Under the pieces are notes generated by a model. That model was not told where the DNA came from, did not search any database, and worked only from the letters and a program-made list of their open reading frames with translations. A stretch of 64,000 bases of DNA, taken from NCBI RefSeq assembly GCF_024295805.1, contig NZ_JANCLX010000011.1, positions 124,001-188,000 of the forward strand, in the 5' to 3' direction. A program made the position numbers and the translations under genes. Source of the stretch: Streptomyces cucumeris (GTDB lineage: Bacteria > Actinomycetota > Actinomycetes > Streptomycetales > Streptomycetaceae). Below are positions 48,723 to 58,022 of this stretch, in pieces (the first letter of the stretch is position 1; each line of letters opens with the position of its first letter).

Positions 48723-50135
48723 TCATCCGGTGGCCGTCCGCTTCAGCGCCGTCCGCTTCAGGGCGCGGGCCCGGCGGGCGACCCGGCGCACCGCCTCGTT
48801 GCGCGGGATGAACGCGAGCTGAGAGGGGACCGCACCGGGCAGGGCGAGCGCGGTGAGCCTGCGCCGCTTGAAGTAGCGCCAGGTGTGGGCGTCCAGATGG
48901 GCCGACAGATAGCGTTCGGCGGCCGGACGCAGCCCGGGGTAGATCTTGGACTGCATCGCGAAGCCCACCGCGGAGACCAGCCCGGTCAGCCGCCGTCCGG
49001 CGCGCTCGTCGACCGGCGCCGCGCCCGCGGCCACCGCGCGGTGGTCCTCCAGGTCCGGCAGCAGCGCGTCCACGATGGTCACCGGCACCCGGTTGCTGTT
49101 CTGGTACGGGGACAGCCGCTCCAGCAGCACCTCGGTGCCGATCCGGGCGACGGGCAGTCCGTAGAAGACGCTCGCGGTGAGCAGCGCGGTGGAGAAGCAG
49201 CCGATCACCAGTGCCGGGCGCATCCGCTGGTACAGCACCTCGGCCAGGACCGGGGTGTCCAGCACGGTCAGCTCCGCGCCCAGTTCCGCGGCCTTCTTCT
49301 CCAGCAGCCGGGACCAGCGGGCCGGGGCGGTGGGATGCGGTTTGAAGACCACCGTGCGGTGGCCGAGCGCCACGGCGCCGCGCAACATCCGTACGTGCAG
49401 CTCTTCCTCCTCCTGCGGAGTGAGGATGTCCAGCGCGGAGAGGTACTGGCCGAGCATCAGCGCCGGTCCGTCGCCGGTGGCGATCCGCTCGCTGGCGGAG
49501 GCCACCCCGCGCGGGGCCGCGTCGGCGACCTCGCCGAGCACCTTGGTGAACACCTCGGTCGGCAGGACCTCCGGCTCCACACCGAACTCGGTGAGCAGCA
49601 GCGGCCGCAGACCCGGTACGAGGTCCAGGTGGAGCAGCCGCCGGATCCGGGTGCCGATCAGCGGGTCCAGCTTGTTGCGGGTCGGGCCGTAGCTCATCAG
49701 GCCGTCGGCGTAGACGTCGATGGGCGCGCCCTGGAAGACGCCCGCCACCGCCATCGCCGGGTTGACCTGGATGGACTCCAGGACCAGTTCGATGTCGTCC
49801 TCGCCGAGGTTCCACAGCAGCCGCAGATGGCGCTCCCACAGCGGGGTGTCGTCGGACCGCGGTGACCAGCCGCCGGGGTGGAACGGGCTGATCGTCTCGT
49901 TCCAGGAGAGCACCCGGTCGAAGCGGCCGCGCAGCCGCTCAAAGCCGGGCATCTCGTCCACGGCCGGGGTGGTCTCCGGGGTCGCCGCGTTGTTGCTGAT
50001 GAGGAGCAGCCGGCGGTCGGCCGGTCCGATGCTTCCCGCGTCGACGGCGGCCGCCAGGGTCGCCGCCCCGTAGAGGGTCGAGGCGAGGAAGATCTGGGTG
50101 CGTCCGCGCGCGGCGCGGGGGGTGTAGCCGGACAT
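48723..50135 (-). CDS. Polysialyltransferase-family glycosyltransferase
   Basis: 470 residues. QIFLASTLYGAATLAAAVDA at the N terminus, DVYADGLMSYGPTRNKL, VVFKPHPTAP and VIGCFSTALLTASVFYG are the typical GT-B features of the alpha-2,8-polysialyltransferase family. The HP motif (KPHPT) and SxxS-like CFSTALL are expected CMP-sugar contacts. It likely polymerises or caps a nonulosonic acid chain. The start ATG overlaps the stop of the upstream GT2 gene (ATGA). Confidence 0.85.
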   Translation of the reverse strand: MSGYTPRAARGRTQIFLASTLYGAATLAAAVDAGSIGPADRRLLLISNNAATPETTPAVDEMPGFERLRGRFDRVLSWNETISPFHPGGWSPRSDDTPLWERHLRLLWNLGEDDIELVLESIQVNPAMAVAGVFQGAPIDVYADGLMSYGPTRNKLDPLIGTRIRRLLHLDLVPGLRPLLLTEFGVEPEVLPTEVFTKVLGEVADAAPRGVASASERIATGDGPALMLGQYLSALDILTPQEEEELHVRMLRGAVALGHRTVVFKPHPTAPARWSRLLEKKAAELGAELTVLDTPVLAEVLYQRMRPALVIGCFSTALLTASVFYGLPVARIGTEVLLERLSPYQNSNRVPVTIVDALLPDLEDHRAVAAGAAPVDERAGRRLTGLVSAVGFAMQSKIYPGLRPAAERYLSAHLDAHTWRYFKRRRLTALALPGAVPSQLAFIPRNEAVRRVARRARALKRTALKRTATG

Positions 50136-51109
50136 CAGGCCGCCACCTCCGGTGCGGGGCGGCGCTTGATCCGCCGCAGTCGTGCGGCGCGCTCGTAGTC
50201 CATGGAATCCAGCGCGTCCTTCAGTACGTCCTGGGGCATGCGTTTCATCGCGGCCGCCGACAGGGAACGGAGTTTCCTGGCCACTTGGGGTTCGAATCTC
50301 TCGATGTTTCCGAGGTGATGGGAAATGATCGCGCAATAGGTGCGGACCGCTTTCGGGAGCAGGGTGTCGGCGTCCCGGTCGCGGGCCGTTTCCTCGATGA
50401 CCTGATCGAATGCGCGGATGAAGTCCAGTTGGCGCACATCGCCGATCTGTGTGAGCGAGGAGGAAACACCGCGCCGGTAGAACACCCCGTACAGACCGAG
50501 GACGGCGAAGGTACGCGCCTCACGGTGCAGCCGCCAGATCCAGGGCCGGTCCTCGGCGGTGCGCAGCCCGTGGGTGAAGTGCAGCAGCCCCTCGTCCAGC
50601 AGCCGCCGGTGGTACATGCCCGCCCAGGCGTAGGGATAGTCGACGGAGGTGGAGCGGTCGGCGGGCAGGATCGCGTCCCGCGGGTTCATCACCACTCCGC
50701 GCCGGCCGTGCGGCGCGCGGGTGATCGAGCGCGCGCGGGCGGTGCACTGCACATGGTCGGTACGGACGAAGTCGCAGTCCAGGTCCTCCATGGCGGCCAG
50801 CAGCCGGGCGTAGTACCCGGGGGCCAGCCAGTCGTCGCCGTCGAGGAAGGTCAGGTACTCGCCGCGGGCCGCGTCGAGCCCGGTGTTGCGCGCGGTGGCG
50901 AGCCCGCCGTTCTGCTCATGCCGCAGGTACACCGCGCCCGGCAGCTCGCGCTCGGCGCGCTCCAGGATCTCCGGTGTCCCATCGGTGGCACAGTCGTCGA
51001 CGAGAATGAATTCGAAGTCCTCGCGCGCGTTCGCACGCAGGCTTCTGAGCGTGTCGGGGGCATAGGTCTGCACGTTGTAGAACGGCACGATGACGGAGAG
51101 CTTAACCAC
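50135..51109 (-). CDS. Glycosyltransferase family 2
   Basis: 324 residues. GT-A fold: LSVIVPFYNVQTYAPDTLRS, ILVDDCATDGTPEIL, GGLATARNTGLDAARGEYL and the metal-binding DGDDW. The C terminus (TYCAIISHHLGNIERFEPQV) is helical. It probably adds a linker or side sugar in the wall-polymer pathway. The GTG start at 51109 is divergent from the + strand half of the cluster. Donor and acceptor are unknown. Confidence 0.9.
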   Translation of the reverse strand: MVKLSVIVPFYNVQTYAPDTLRSLRANAREDFEFILVDDCATDGTPEILERAERELPGAVYLRHEQNGGLATARNTGLDAARGEYLTFLDGDDWLAPGYYARLLAAMEDLDCDFVRTDHVQCTARARSITRAPHGRRGVVMNPRDAILPADRSTSVDYPYAWAGMYHRRLLDEGLLHFTHGLRTAEDRPWIWRLHREARTFAVLGLYGVFYRRGVSSSLTQIGDVRQLDFIRAFDQVIEETARDRDADTLLPKAVRTYCAIISHHLGNIERFEPQVARKLRSLSAAAMKRMPQDVLKDALDSMDYERAARLRRIKRRPAPEVAA

Positions 51110-51186
51110 GCGGGTGACGCTAGGTCGCCGTCCGGCATTCGTCTTGACCAGCGGAGTACCTGAAGGTGAACGAAGAACGTCGGAAC

Positions 51187-51245
51187 GGTTAACCCGCCCT
51201 TCCCGGCGGCCGATTCGCCAATCGTCGACGCGCTGTTAACCCTTT
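51187..51245. promoter_or_regulatory. Paired GTTAACCC motifs in a divergent promoter
   Basis: GGTTAACCC (51187-51195) and GTTAACCC (51235-51242) repeat in the gap between the GT2 gene and the + strand cluster. A TAGCGT -10 (51284-51289) lies about seven bases before the GTG at 51297, suggesting a leaderless transcript. Confidence 0.4.
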
Positions 51246-51296
51246 GTTGCTCCCGCGTTGGGCCGTGAATCGATATCGCTTCCTAGCGTCTTCGAC

Positions 51297-52652
51297 GTGT
51301 CCTCACCTATCCCTGCATCCCCGCGAGTGGCCGTGCTCGCCGACTCCGACACCCGGTGGAAATGGGGCGCGCTCACCGCGCAGCGCCTCGTCCCCGAAGG
51401 TCCGGAGACGGGCGGCCGCCTGGACGGCTTCCTGCTGCGCGGTCGCGCGACGCCGACCGTCCGGCAGCTCGCCGAGGTGGGGGTGCGCGCCGACGCGCTG
51501 CGCGAGGTGACGGGACCCGAGTTCGTCCGCGCGATGGACCGTGACCGCTACGACATCATCGTGCTCTCGCTGGTCGGCGGGGCCGTCCAGGCCATGGTGC
51601 ACGGTCTGGCGCACGCCTGGCGCGGGGCCGCCCGCCGCCCGGTGGTCGTCACCGGCTACGTCGGCGTGGTCTACGAGAAGCTGGCCGACGGACTGCTGCT
51701 GCGCCACGGCGCCGATGTCGTGCTCGCCAACTCCCGCCATGACGCGGAGCGGTTCCGCGAGGTCTACCGGGGCGTGGGCGCCCCGGCGGACAGCGTCGTG
51801 GAGTGCGCGCTGCCGTTCCTCGGCGGCGCCCGCTACGACGAGCGGGCCCGGCTCGGCCGCGCCCATCCCGGCGGCACCGTGGTCTTCGCCGTCCAGCCGT
51901 CCGTCCCCGACAACCGCGCGGACCGCACCTATCTGCTGCGCCGCGCGGTGGAGCACGCCCGCAGCCACCCCGACCGCGAGGTCGTGGTCAAACTGCGCAG
52001 CAAGCCGGGTGAGCACACCACCCATATCGAGGAACTGCCCTACCAGAAGCTGATCGACCGGCTCGGTGACGGCGTCCCCGCCAACTTCCGCCTGGCGTAC
52101 GGGAACATGGGCGAGGTCCTGGACACCGCCGACCTGCTGGTCACGGTCAGCTCCACGGCCGCCCTGGAGTCCCTGCACCGGGGCGTGCCCACCGCCGTCC
52201 TCACCGACCTGGGGATCCGCGAGGCCCTGGGCAACCACCACTTCCTCGGCTCCGGCTGTCTGGCCTCCTGGGACCAGCTGGACGCCGGACACCGGCCCGA
52301 GCCCGACCCCGGGTGGCTGGCCCGCCAGGGCGTCGCCGCCGACGGGCCGTACGAGACCTGGTTCGACGCCGCCCGGGAGCGGGTCGCCGCACTGGCCGCC
52401 GCGGACACCCTGCCGCCGCTCGACCCCTACTACACCCGTGCCACGGCGCCCGGCTATCTGCCCGGACGGCTGGCCCGCTACGGCTTCGCACCGGACGGCC
52501 GGCCGCGCCCCGGCGCCGCGCCCGAGGACGGGGACGGGGCCGGAGGGCTGCGCCGGGTGGTGCGCCACACGGTGCGCGAGGCGGCCCGCGGCGCGTACCG
52601 CCACGGCGTCCAGCGCGTGGCACCCGTCATCCGGCGGATGGGGGAGCTGTGA
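51297..52652 (+). CDS. DUF6716-type putative glycosyltransferase
   Basis: 451 residues. VAVLADSDTRWKWGALTAQR opens the protein; GYVGVVYEKLADGLLLRHGA and DVVLANSRHDAERFREVY follow. A GT-B-like C-terminal half shows VVVKLRSKPGEHTTHIEELP and LLVTVSSTAALESLHRGVPTA. It matches a conserved Streptomyces protein found beside nonulosonic-acid genes. No SD precedes GTG 51297 and a -10 sits just upstream, so it is probably leaderless. Its stop overlaps a GTG of the following gene. Confidence 0.75.
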   Translation: MSSPIPASPRVAVLADSDTRWKWGALTAQRLVPEGPETGGRLDGFLLRGRATPTVRQLAEVGVRADALREVTGPEFVRAMDRDRYDIIVLSLVGGAVQAMVHGLAHAWRGAARRPVVVTGYVGVVYEKLADGLLLRHGADVVLANSRHDAERFREVYRGVGAPADSVVECALPFLGGARYDERARLGRAHPGGTVVFAVQPSVPDNRADRTYLLRRAVEHARSHPDREVVVKLRSKPGEHTTHIEELPYQKLIDRLGDGVPANFRLAYGNMGEVLDTADLLVTVSSTAALESLHRGVPTAVLTDLGIREALGNHHFLGSGCLASWDQLDAGHRPEPDPGWLARQGVAADGPYETWFDAARERVAALAAADTLPPLDPYYTRATAPGYLPGRLARYGFAPDGRPRPGAAPEDGDGAGGLRRVVRHTVREAARGAYRHGVQRVAPVIRRMGEL

Positions 52653-52660
52653 CCGCCCCC

Positions 52661-52714
52661 GCGACCACCACCCCGGCGACCACCACCCCGGCGACCACCG
52701 CCCCCGCGACCACC
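52661..52714 (+). repeat. 15-bp tandem repeat before the CMP-nonulosonate synthetase
   Basis: GCGACCACCACCCCG occurs three times (third copy variant) plus a partial copy. It encodes PATTT repeats only if translation starts at GTG 52649; from ATG 52739 it is untranslated. Confidence 0.9.
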
Positions 52715-52738
52715 TCTCCACGCACCGAAGGAGCCGCG

Positions 52739-54121
52739 ATGCCCCCGTCCTCCGACCGGCGAGTACTCGCCGTGATCCCCGCCCGCGGCGGATCCAAGGG
52801 CGTCCCCGCCAAGAACCTGGCCGCCGTGGGCGGCGTACCGCTGGTGGCGCGCGCCGTCCGGGAGTGCCGGGCCAGCCGCCTGGTGACGGACGTGGTGGTG
52901 TCCACCGACGACTCCGGGATCGCCGCCGCGGCCCGCGGCGCGGGCGCCGAGGTGGTCCACCGGCCCCCGGCCATCGCGGGCGACACCGCCACCAGCGAGG
53001 CCGCGGTGATCCACGCCATGGACGCCTGTGAGGCGCTCGGCGGCGGACCGGTGGACGTGGTGCTGCTGGTCCAGTGCACCAGCCCGTTCCTGGCCCGCGA
53101 GGACATCGACGGGGTGGCCGCGGCGGTGGTCGAGAAGGGCGCCGACAGCGCCCTGACCGTCGCCCCGTTCCACGGCTTCGTCTGGCGCGAGGACGAGAAC
53201 AGCGGCGCCCCGACCGCACCGACGGCGGTCTCCTCCACCCCGAGCAGCGAGGTTCCGGCCGCGGCCGGAACCGCGGGTGACGCCGCGAGCCCGGCCGACG
53301 CCGAGTCGGGGGGCGGGACCGCGGCAGCCTCCGCCGTGCCCGACGCGGCGGCCGCCGCGCCGACGGGCGTGAACCCGGTCCCCGCCGCCGCAGGCGGCAT
53401 GGGCGTCAACCACGACAAGGCGTACCGCCCGCGCCGCCAGGACCGCCCGCAGGACTTCCTGGAGACCGGTGCCGCCTACGCCATGGACGCCCGTGGCTTC
53501 CGCGAGGCCGGACACCGCTTCTTCGGCCGTACCGACCTGGTGCGCACCGACGCCGCCCGGGTGCTGGAGGTCGACGATCCGCACGACCTGGCCCGCGCCC
53601 GCGCACTGGCGCCGCTGCTGGACGCGGGCCGGGCGGGCTCCCTCCCCACCCGCGACGACATCGACGCGGTGGTACTCGACTTCGACGGCACCCAGACCGA
53701 CGACAGGGTGCTGATCGACTCCGAAGGACGTGAACTCGTCGCCGTGCACCGCGGTGACGGGCTCGGGATCGCCGCCCTGCGCCGGGCGGAACTCGCACTG
53801 CTGATCCTGTCCACGGAGAAGAACCCGGTCGTCGCCGCACGGGCCCGCAAACTCCAGGTCCCCGTGCTCCACGGCATCGACCGAAAAGATCTCGCACTGA
53901 AGCAGTGGTGCGAGGAGCAGGGCATCGCGCCGGAGCGCGTGCTCTACGTCGGCAACGACGTCAACGACCTCCCGTGCTTCGGCCTCGTCGGCTGGCCCGT
54001 GGCGGTCTCAGGTGCGCACGACGTCGTGCGCGGCGCAGCGCGCGCGGTCACCTCCACCCCCGGCGGTGACGGCGCGATCCGCGAGATCGCCTCGTGGATT
54101 CTCGGAAAGGAACTGTCTTAA
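52739..54121 (+). CDS. CMP-nonulosonate synthetase fused to HAD phosphatase
   Basis: 460 residues from ATG 52739 (AAGGAG at five-base spacing; GTG 52649 is the alternative). Residues 9-250 are an acylneuraminate cytidylyltransferase: VIPARGGSKGVPAKN (12-26), VQCTSPF, and GVNHDKAYRPRRQDRPQDFL. A 70-residue Ala/Pro/Ser-rich insert (about 153-221) interrupts it. Residues 308-455 are a KdsC-type HAD domain with DFDGTQTD (314-321), VGNDVNDLPCF. Together they would dephosphorylate a nonulosonate 9-phosphate and activate it with CTP. Kdn is a likely substrate. Confidence 0.88.
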   Translation: MPPSSDRRVLAVIPARGGSKGVPAKNLAAVGGVPLVARAVRECRASRLVTDVVVSTDDSGIAAAARGAGAEVVHRPPAIAGDTATSEAAVIHAMDACEALGGGPVDVVLLVQCTSPFLAREDIDGVAAAVVEKGADSALTVAPFHGFVWREDENSGAPTAPTAVSSTPSSEVPAAAGTAGDAASPADAESGGGTAAASAVPDAAAAAPTGVNPVPAAAGGMGVNHDKAYRPRRQDRPQDFLETGAAYAMDARGFREAGHRFFGRTDLVRTDAARVLEVDDPHDLARARALAPLLDAGRAGSLPTRDDIDAVVLDFDGTQTDDRVLIDSEGRELVAVHRGDGLGIAALRRAELALLILSTEKNPVVAARARKLQVPVLHGIDRKDLALKQWCEEQGIAPERVLYVGNDVNDLPCFGLVGWPVAVSGAHDVVRGAARAVTSTPGGDGAIREIASWILGKELS

Positions 54122-55054
54122 GTGAGCTCCATCTCCCGCCTCCGCACCCTCGGCGACAAGACCGCCGGCCCCGGCCAGCCCGTCTACGTCACCGGTGAGA
54201 TCGGCATCAACCACAACGGCGACCTGGAGAACGCGTTCAAGCTGATCGACGCGGCCGCCGACGCGGGCTGCGACGCGGTCAAGTTCCAGAAGCGAACCCC
54301 GGAGATCTGCACCCCTCGCGACCAGTGGGACATCGAGCGCGACACCCCCTGGGGCCGGATGACCTACATCGACTACCGCCACCGCGTGGAGTTCGGTGAG
54401 GACGAGTACCGCGCCATCGACGAGCACTGCAAGAAGCGCGGCATCTCCTGGTTCGCCTCCCCGTGGGACACCGAGGCCGTCGCCTTCCTGGAGAAGTTCG
54501 ACGTCCCGGCCCACAAGGTGGCCTCCGCCTCGCTGACCGACGACGAGCTGCTGCGCGCCCTGCGGGCGACCGGCCGCACGATCATCCTGTCGACGGGCAT
54601 GTCCACCCCCAAGCAGATCCGCCACGCGGTCGAGGTGCTGGGCAGCGACAACATCCTGCTCTGCCACGCCACCTCCACCTACCCGGCGAAGGCCGAGGAG
54701 CTCAACCTGCGCGTGATCAACACGCTCCAGGCCGAGTTCCCCAATGTGCCGATCGGCTACTCCGGCCACGAGACCGGTCTGCAGACCACGCTGGCCGCCG
54801 TCGCGCTCGGCGCGACCTTCATCGAGCGCCACATCACCCTGGACCGCGCCATGTGGGGTTCGGACCAGGCCGCGTCGGTGGAGCCGCAGGGCCTGACACG
54901 CCTCGTCCGTGACATCCGCGTGGTCGAGGAGTCGCTGGGCGACGGCGTCAAGAAGGTCTACGAGAGCGAGCTCGGCCCGATGAAGAAGCTGCGCCGGGTG
55001 CCGGGCGTCGTCGCCGAGAGCGAGACCGCCGAGCGCGAGCCGGTCGCGGTCTGA
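54122..55054 (+). CDS. NeuB-type nonulosonic acid (Kdn/sialic acid) synthase
   Basis: 310 residues. TIM barrel: VTGEIGINHNGDLENAFKLI, DAVKFQKRTPE, FASPWDTEAVAFLEKF, KVASASLTDDELLRAL, LSTGMSTPKQI, CHATSTYPAKAEELNL, GYSGHETGL and FIERHITLDRAMWGSDQ. It condenses PEP with a hexose (or its phosphate) to a nine-carbon acid. The C-terminal antifreeze-like (SAF) domain of typical NeuB is absent. GTG 54122 follows the previous stop with no gap, so translation is coupled. Confidence 0.92.
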   Translation: MSSISRLRTLGDKTAGPGQPVYVTGEIGINHNGDLENAFKLIDAAADAGCDAVKFQKRTPEICTPRDQWDIERDTPWGRMTYIDYRHRVEFGEDEYRAIDEHCKKRGISWFASPWDTEAVAFLEKFDVPAHKVASASLTDDELLRALRATGRTIILSTGMSTPKQIRHAVEVLGSDNILLCHATSTYPAKAEELNLRVINTLQAEFPNVPIGYSGHETGLQTTLAAVALGATFIERHITLDRAMWGSDQAASVEPQGLTRLVRDIRVVEESLGDGVKKVYESELGPMKKLRRVPGVVAESETAEREPVAV

Positions 55055-55190
55055 GACACCTCGACGTGAACCCACCGGCCGGTGAGACCGGCCCGCGCCC
55101 GGAGACGGCGGGCGGCCCCGAGCACTCGGGAGCCGCCCGCCGGGTCCGGGCCCTTCCCCCGGACGGTGCGATGCCCTCGTGGACGGTGTG

Positions 55191-56447
55191 ATGCCCCCCG
55201 CCCCCTCGTCACCCCCGAGCACCCTCGCCTTCGTGGAGAGCCCGGTCCAGCTTCTCAACGTGCTGGAGTGGGCGTACGCGGACGTGCGGCGCGGTACTGC
55301 GGGACCGGAGCGGCCGCCGTCGCTGGGCGCGGCCCTGGACCTCACCGTGGTGGTGCTCTCCCCGCACGATCCGATGACCCGCGGCCAGCTTCGCCGGATG
55401 GCCGAGCTGGCCCGGGACGAGGGCCTCACGGTGCGCTGGGAGGACGCGCGCGGCGGGGCGGGCGCCCCGCTGAAGACCATCGGCGGACTGCGCGGACCGC
55501 TGCGCCGCGCCGGGCGGATCGTCATCGGCGATCCCTTCTCCCGTTACGTCCAGCTCTTGCTGACCCTGACCCGCGCCCGGGATCTGGTCGTGGTGGACGA
55601 CGGCACGGCCACCATGGAGTTCATCTCCCAGCTCGCGGGCGGGGAGCGGCTGGAGCGCTGGCACCGCCGCGGCAGCGGGCGGGGGGCGCGCGACATGGTC
55701 TTCGCGCCGGTGTCGGCCACCGCACGCCGTCGGCTCACCCCGGGCGACAAGCGCCGGGTCGAGGTCTTCAGCTCCATGCCGGTCGAACCGCCCCCCGGGG
55801 TGACCGTCACCGCCCATGACTTCGCCTGGACCCGGTCCCGTTTCGGCCCGCCCCGGCTCACCCGCGGCACCGATCTGGTGGGCACCTCGCTGGTGGAGAC
55901 CGGGGTGGTGGACCTGGAGCGCTATCTGGAGGCGGTCGCCGGTCTGGCCCGTGCCCACGGCGCCACCCGCTACTTCGCGCACCGCCGGGAGAGCGCCGAG
56001 AAGCTGCACCGGGTCTCGGCCGAGGTGGGGCTGGAGATCGTACGGCCCGATCTGCCGCTGGAGCTGATAGCGCGCCGCGGCCCCATCGGCCACACCATCG
56101 TGAGCTTCCCCTCGACCGTGGTGCACACCCTCCCGCTGGCGCTGGTGGGCACCGGGGTGCAGGTCGCGGTCTGCGATGTGGACCCCGCCTGGCTGACGAG
56201 CGACGCCTCGCCGCGCGCCCAGGGCTTCCTGTCGGGCGTCACCGGCACCGCCCGGGACGTGACCCGGCTGGGCCCGCCCCCCGGCGCGGCGACCGGCCCG
56301 TCTCCCGGCGCTGCGACCGGCGCCGCGACCGGTACGGCGACCGGGGCGGCTCCTGGTGCGGCCCCGGCACCGCCGGTGCCGCCGACACCGCCCGCGTCGT
56401 CCCCGGGGCGGCCCGCGACCCCCGGGACCGCCGTGGCAGCTTCCTGA
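55191..56447 (+). CDS. Polysialyltransferase-like protein with Ala/Pro tail
   Basis: 418 residues. STLAFVESPVQLLNVLEWAY is characteristic of sialyltransferase/polysialyltransferase GT-B proteins, and VVVDDGTATMEFISQLAGG, YFAHRRESAEKLHRV and TIVSFPSTVVHTLPLALVG fit. The last 70 residues are GAATG/PGAA-type repeats and Pro-rich. It is the last gene of the nonulosonic-acid block. ATG 55191 is used; GTG 55179 and 55188 are alternatives. No strong ribosome site. Confidence 0.75.
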   Translation: MPPAPSSPPSTLAFVESPVQLLNVLEWAYADVRRGTAGPERPPSLGAALDLTVVVLSPHDPMTRGQLRRMAELARDEGLTVRWEDARGGAGAPLKTIGGLRGPLRRAGRIVIGDPFSRYVQLLLTLTRARDLVVVDDGTATMEFISQLAGGERLERWHRRGSGRGARDMVFAPVSATARRRLTPGDKRRVEVFSSMPVEPPPGVTVTAHDFAWTRSRFGPPRLTRGTDLVGTSLVETGVVDLERYLEAVAGLARAHGATRYFAHRRESAEKLHRVSAEVGLEIVRPDLPLELIARRGPIGHTIVSFPSTVVHTLPLALVGTGVQVAVCDVDPAWLTSDASPRAQGFLSGVTGTARDVTRLGPPPGAATGPSPGAATGAATGTATGAAPGAAPAPPVPPTPPASSPGRPATPGTAVAAS

Positions 56448-56614
56448 CACCGTCGCTCGGACGGGCGTGTGGCGCTTCTCACGACAAAGCGGACTGTTAT
56501 ACCCCCTGACTAGGGAGATCATGCGCCGGGAGGGGGACTTTTCCTTCCCCGATCCGGTTGAAGTTTTGTTGATCGACATTCGGACGGCCGGGTCGCCGTT
56601 CTACGCTTCTTCAG

Positions 56615-57859
56615 GTGAAGCAATTGATGTCCCTCGATGAGACCGATGCCACACCCATCGCCGACGCGGCACTGCCCGGCGCGCTTCCCGACGCGCTCCG
56701 CGCCGAACTGATCGCCTTCCGGCGGGATTTGCATATGCACCCGGAGCTCGGCAACTGCGAGTTCCGCACCACGGCCGCGATCAAGGCGCGGCTGGAGCGT
56801 GCGGGCCTCACCCCGCGGGTGCTTCCCTCCGGCACCGGTCTCATCTGTGACATCGGTCCCCAGGACAGTCTGTCGACGACACTGCCGCTGCTCGCGCTGC
56901 GCGCCGACATCGACGGACTGCCCATCCCGGACACCAAGACCGTCCCCTACCGCTCGACCTTCGCCGACCGTGCCCATGCCTGTGGTCACGATGTGCACAC
57001 CACCGTGGTGCTCGGCGCCGGTCTGGTGCTGGCCGAGCTGGCCCGTGAGGGGCGGCTGCACCGCCCCGTGCGGCTGCTGTTCCAGCCCGCCGAGGAGGTG
57101 CTGCCCGGCGGCGCGGCCGACGCGATGGAGGCGGGGGTGCTGGACGGCGTCGGCCGGATCCTGGCCCTGCACTGCGACCCCAAGGTCGAGGTCGGCCGGA
57201 TCGGGCTGCGCACCGGGCCGATCACCTCGGCCTGCGACCGGCTGGAGATCTCCCTCGACGGGCCGGGCGGCCACACCGCGCGCCCGCATCTGACCACCGA
57301 CCTGGTGACCGCCACCGCCAAGGTGATCACCGAGGTGCCCGCGCTGCTGGCCCGCCGGGTCGACGCCCGTTCCGGGCTCGCCCTGACCTGGGGGCGGGTG
57401 GAGTCCGGTCACGCCTGCAACGTCATCCCGCAGCACGCCGAGCTGTCCGGAACCGTGCGCTGTCTGGACCTGCCCGCCTGGCGCGAGGCCCCGGACCTGG
57501 TGCACGCCGCGGTGGACGAGATCGCCACCCTGCACCGGGCCAAGTCGGAGATCAACTACATCCGCGGGGTCCCTCCGGTGGTCAACGAGGAGAGCTCCAC
57601 CGAGCTGCTGCGTGACGCCATGGTCGCCCGGCGTGGTTCGGCCGCGGTCGAGGGCACCGAACAGAGCCTCGGCGGCGAGGACTTCTCCTGGTACCTGGAG
57701 CGGGTGCCGGGCGCCATGGCCCGGCTGGGCGTCCGCCGGGTCGGCGACACCACCCGGCGCGATCTGCACTGCGGCGACTTCGACGTGGACGAGGGCGCCA
57801 TCGGCGTCGGCGTGGAGCTGTTCACCGCGGCCGCGCTGCTGGACCGGAACCTTCTGTAG
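56615..57859 (+). CDS. M20-family amidohydrolase
   Basis: 414 residues. FRRDLHMHPELGNCEFRT, ALRADIDGLPI, HACGHDVHTTVVLGAG and LFQPAEEVLPGGAADAM carry the metal ligands (Cys/His/Glu) of M20D amidohydrolases; a dimerisation lid follows (GGHTARPHLTTDLV). TEQSLGGEDFSWYL supplies the last metal ligand. It removes acyl groups from amino acids or related amides. GTG 56615 is used; ATG 56627 is an alternative, and a TACGCT at 56601-56606 suggests a leaderless or short leader transcript. Confidence 0.9.
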   Translation: MKQLMSLDETDATPIADAALPGALPDALRAELIAFRRDLHMHPELGNCEFRTTAAIKARLERAGLTPRVLPSGTGLICDIGPQDSLSTTLPLLALRADIDGLPIPDTKTVPYRSTFADRAHACGHDVHTTVVLGAGLVLAELAREGRLHRPVRLLFQPAEEVLPGGAADAMEAGVLDGVGRILALHCDPKVEVGRIGLRTGPITSACDRLEISLDGPGGHTARPHLTTDLVTATAKVITEVPALLARRVDARSGLALTWGRVESGHACNVIPQHAELSGTVRCLDLPAWREAPDLVHAAVDEIATLHRAKSEINYIRGVPPVVNEESSTELLRDAMVARRGSAAVEGTEQSLGGEDFSWYLERVPGAMARLGVRRVGDTTRRDLHCGDFDVDEGAIGVGVELFTAAALLDRNLL

Positions 57860-58022
57860 ACCCCGCGTCACCGCCTCGTCACCCCCTCGCGCCCCCTCGG
57901 TCAAGGCACGTTCGCGACGATCCGATAACGGCTTCCGAGGGGGGCTTTATCTGACATCTACGCGCGTTACGATGCGGCGGAGCCAGCGCCAAAGGAGGCG
58001 CTTCGAGTCAGAGGGGACCCTC

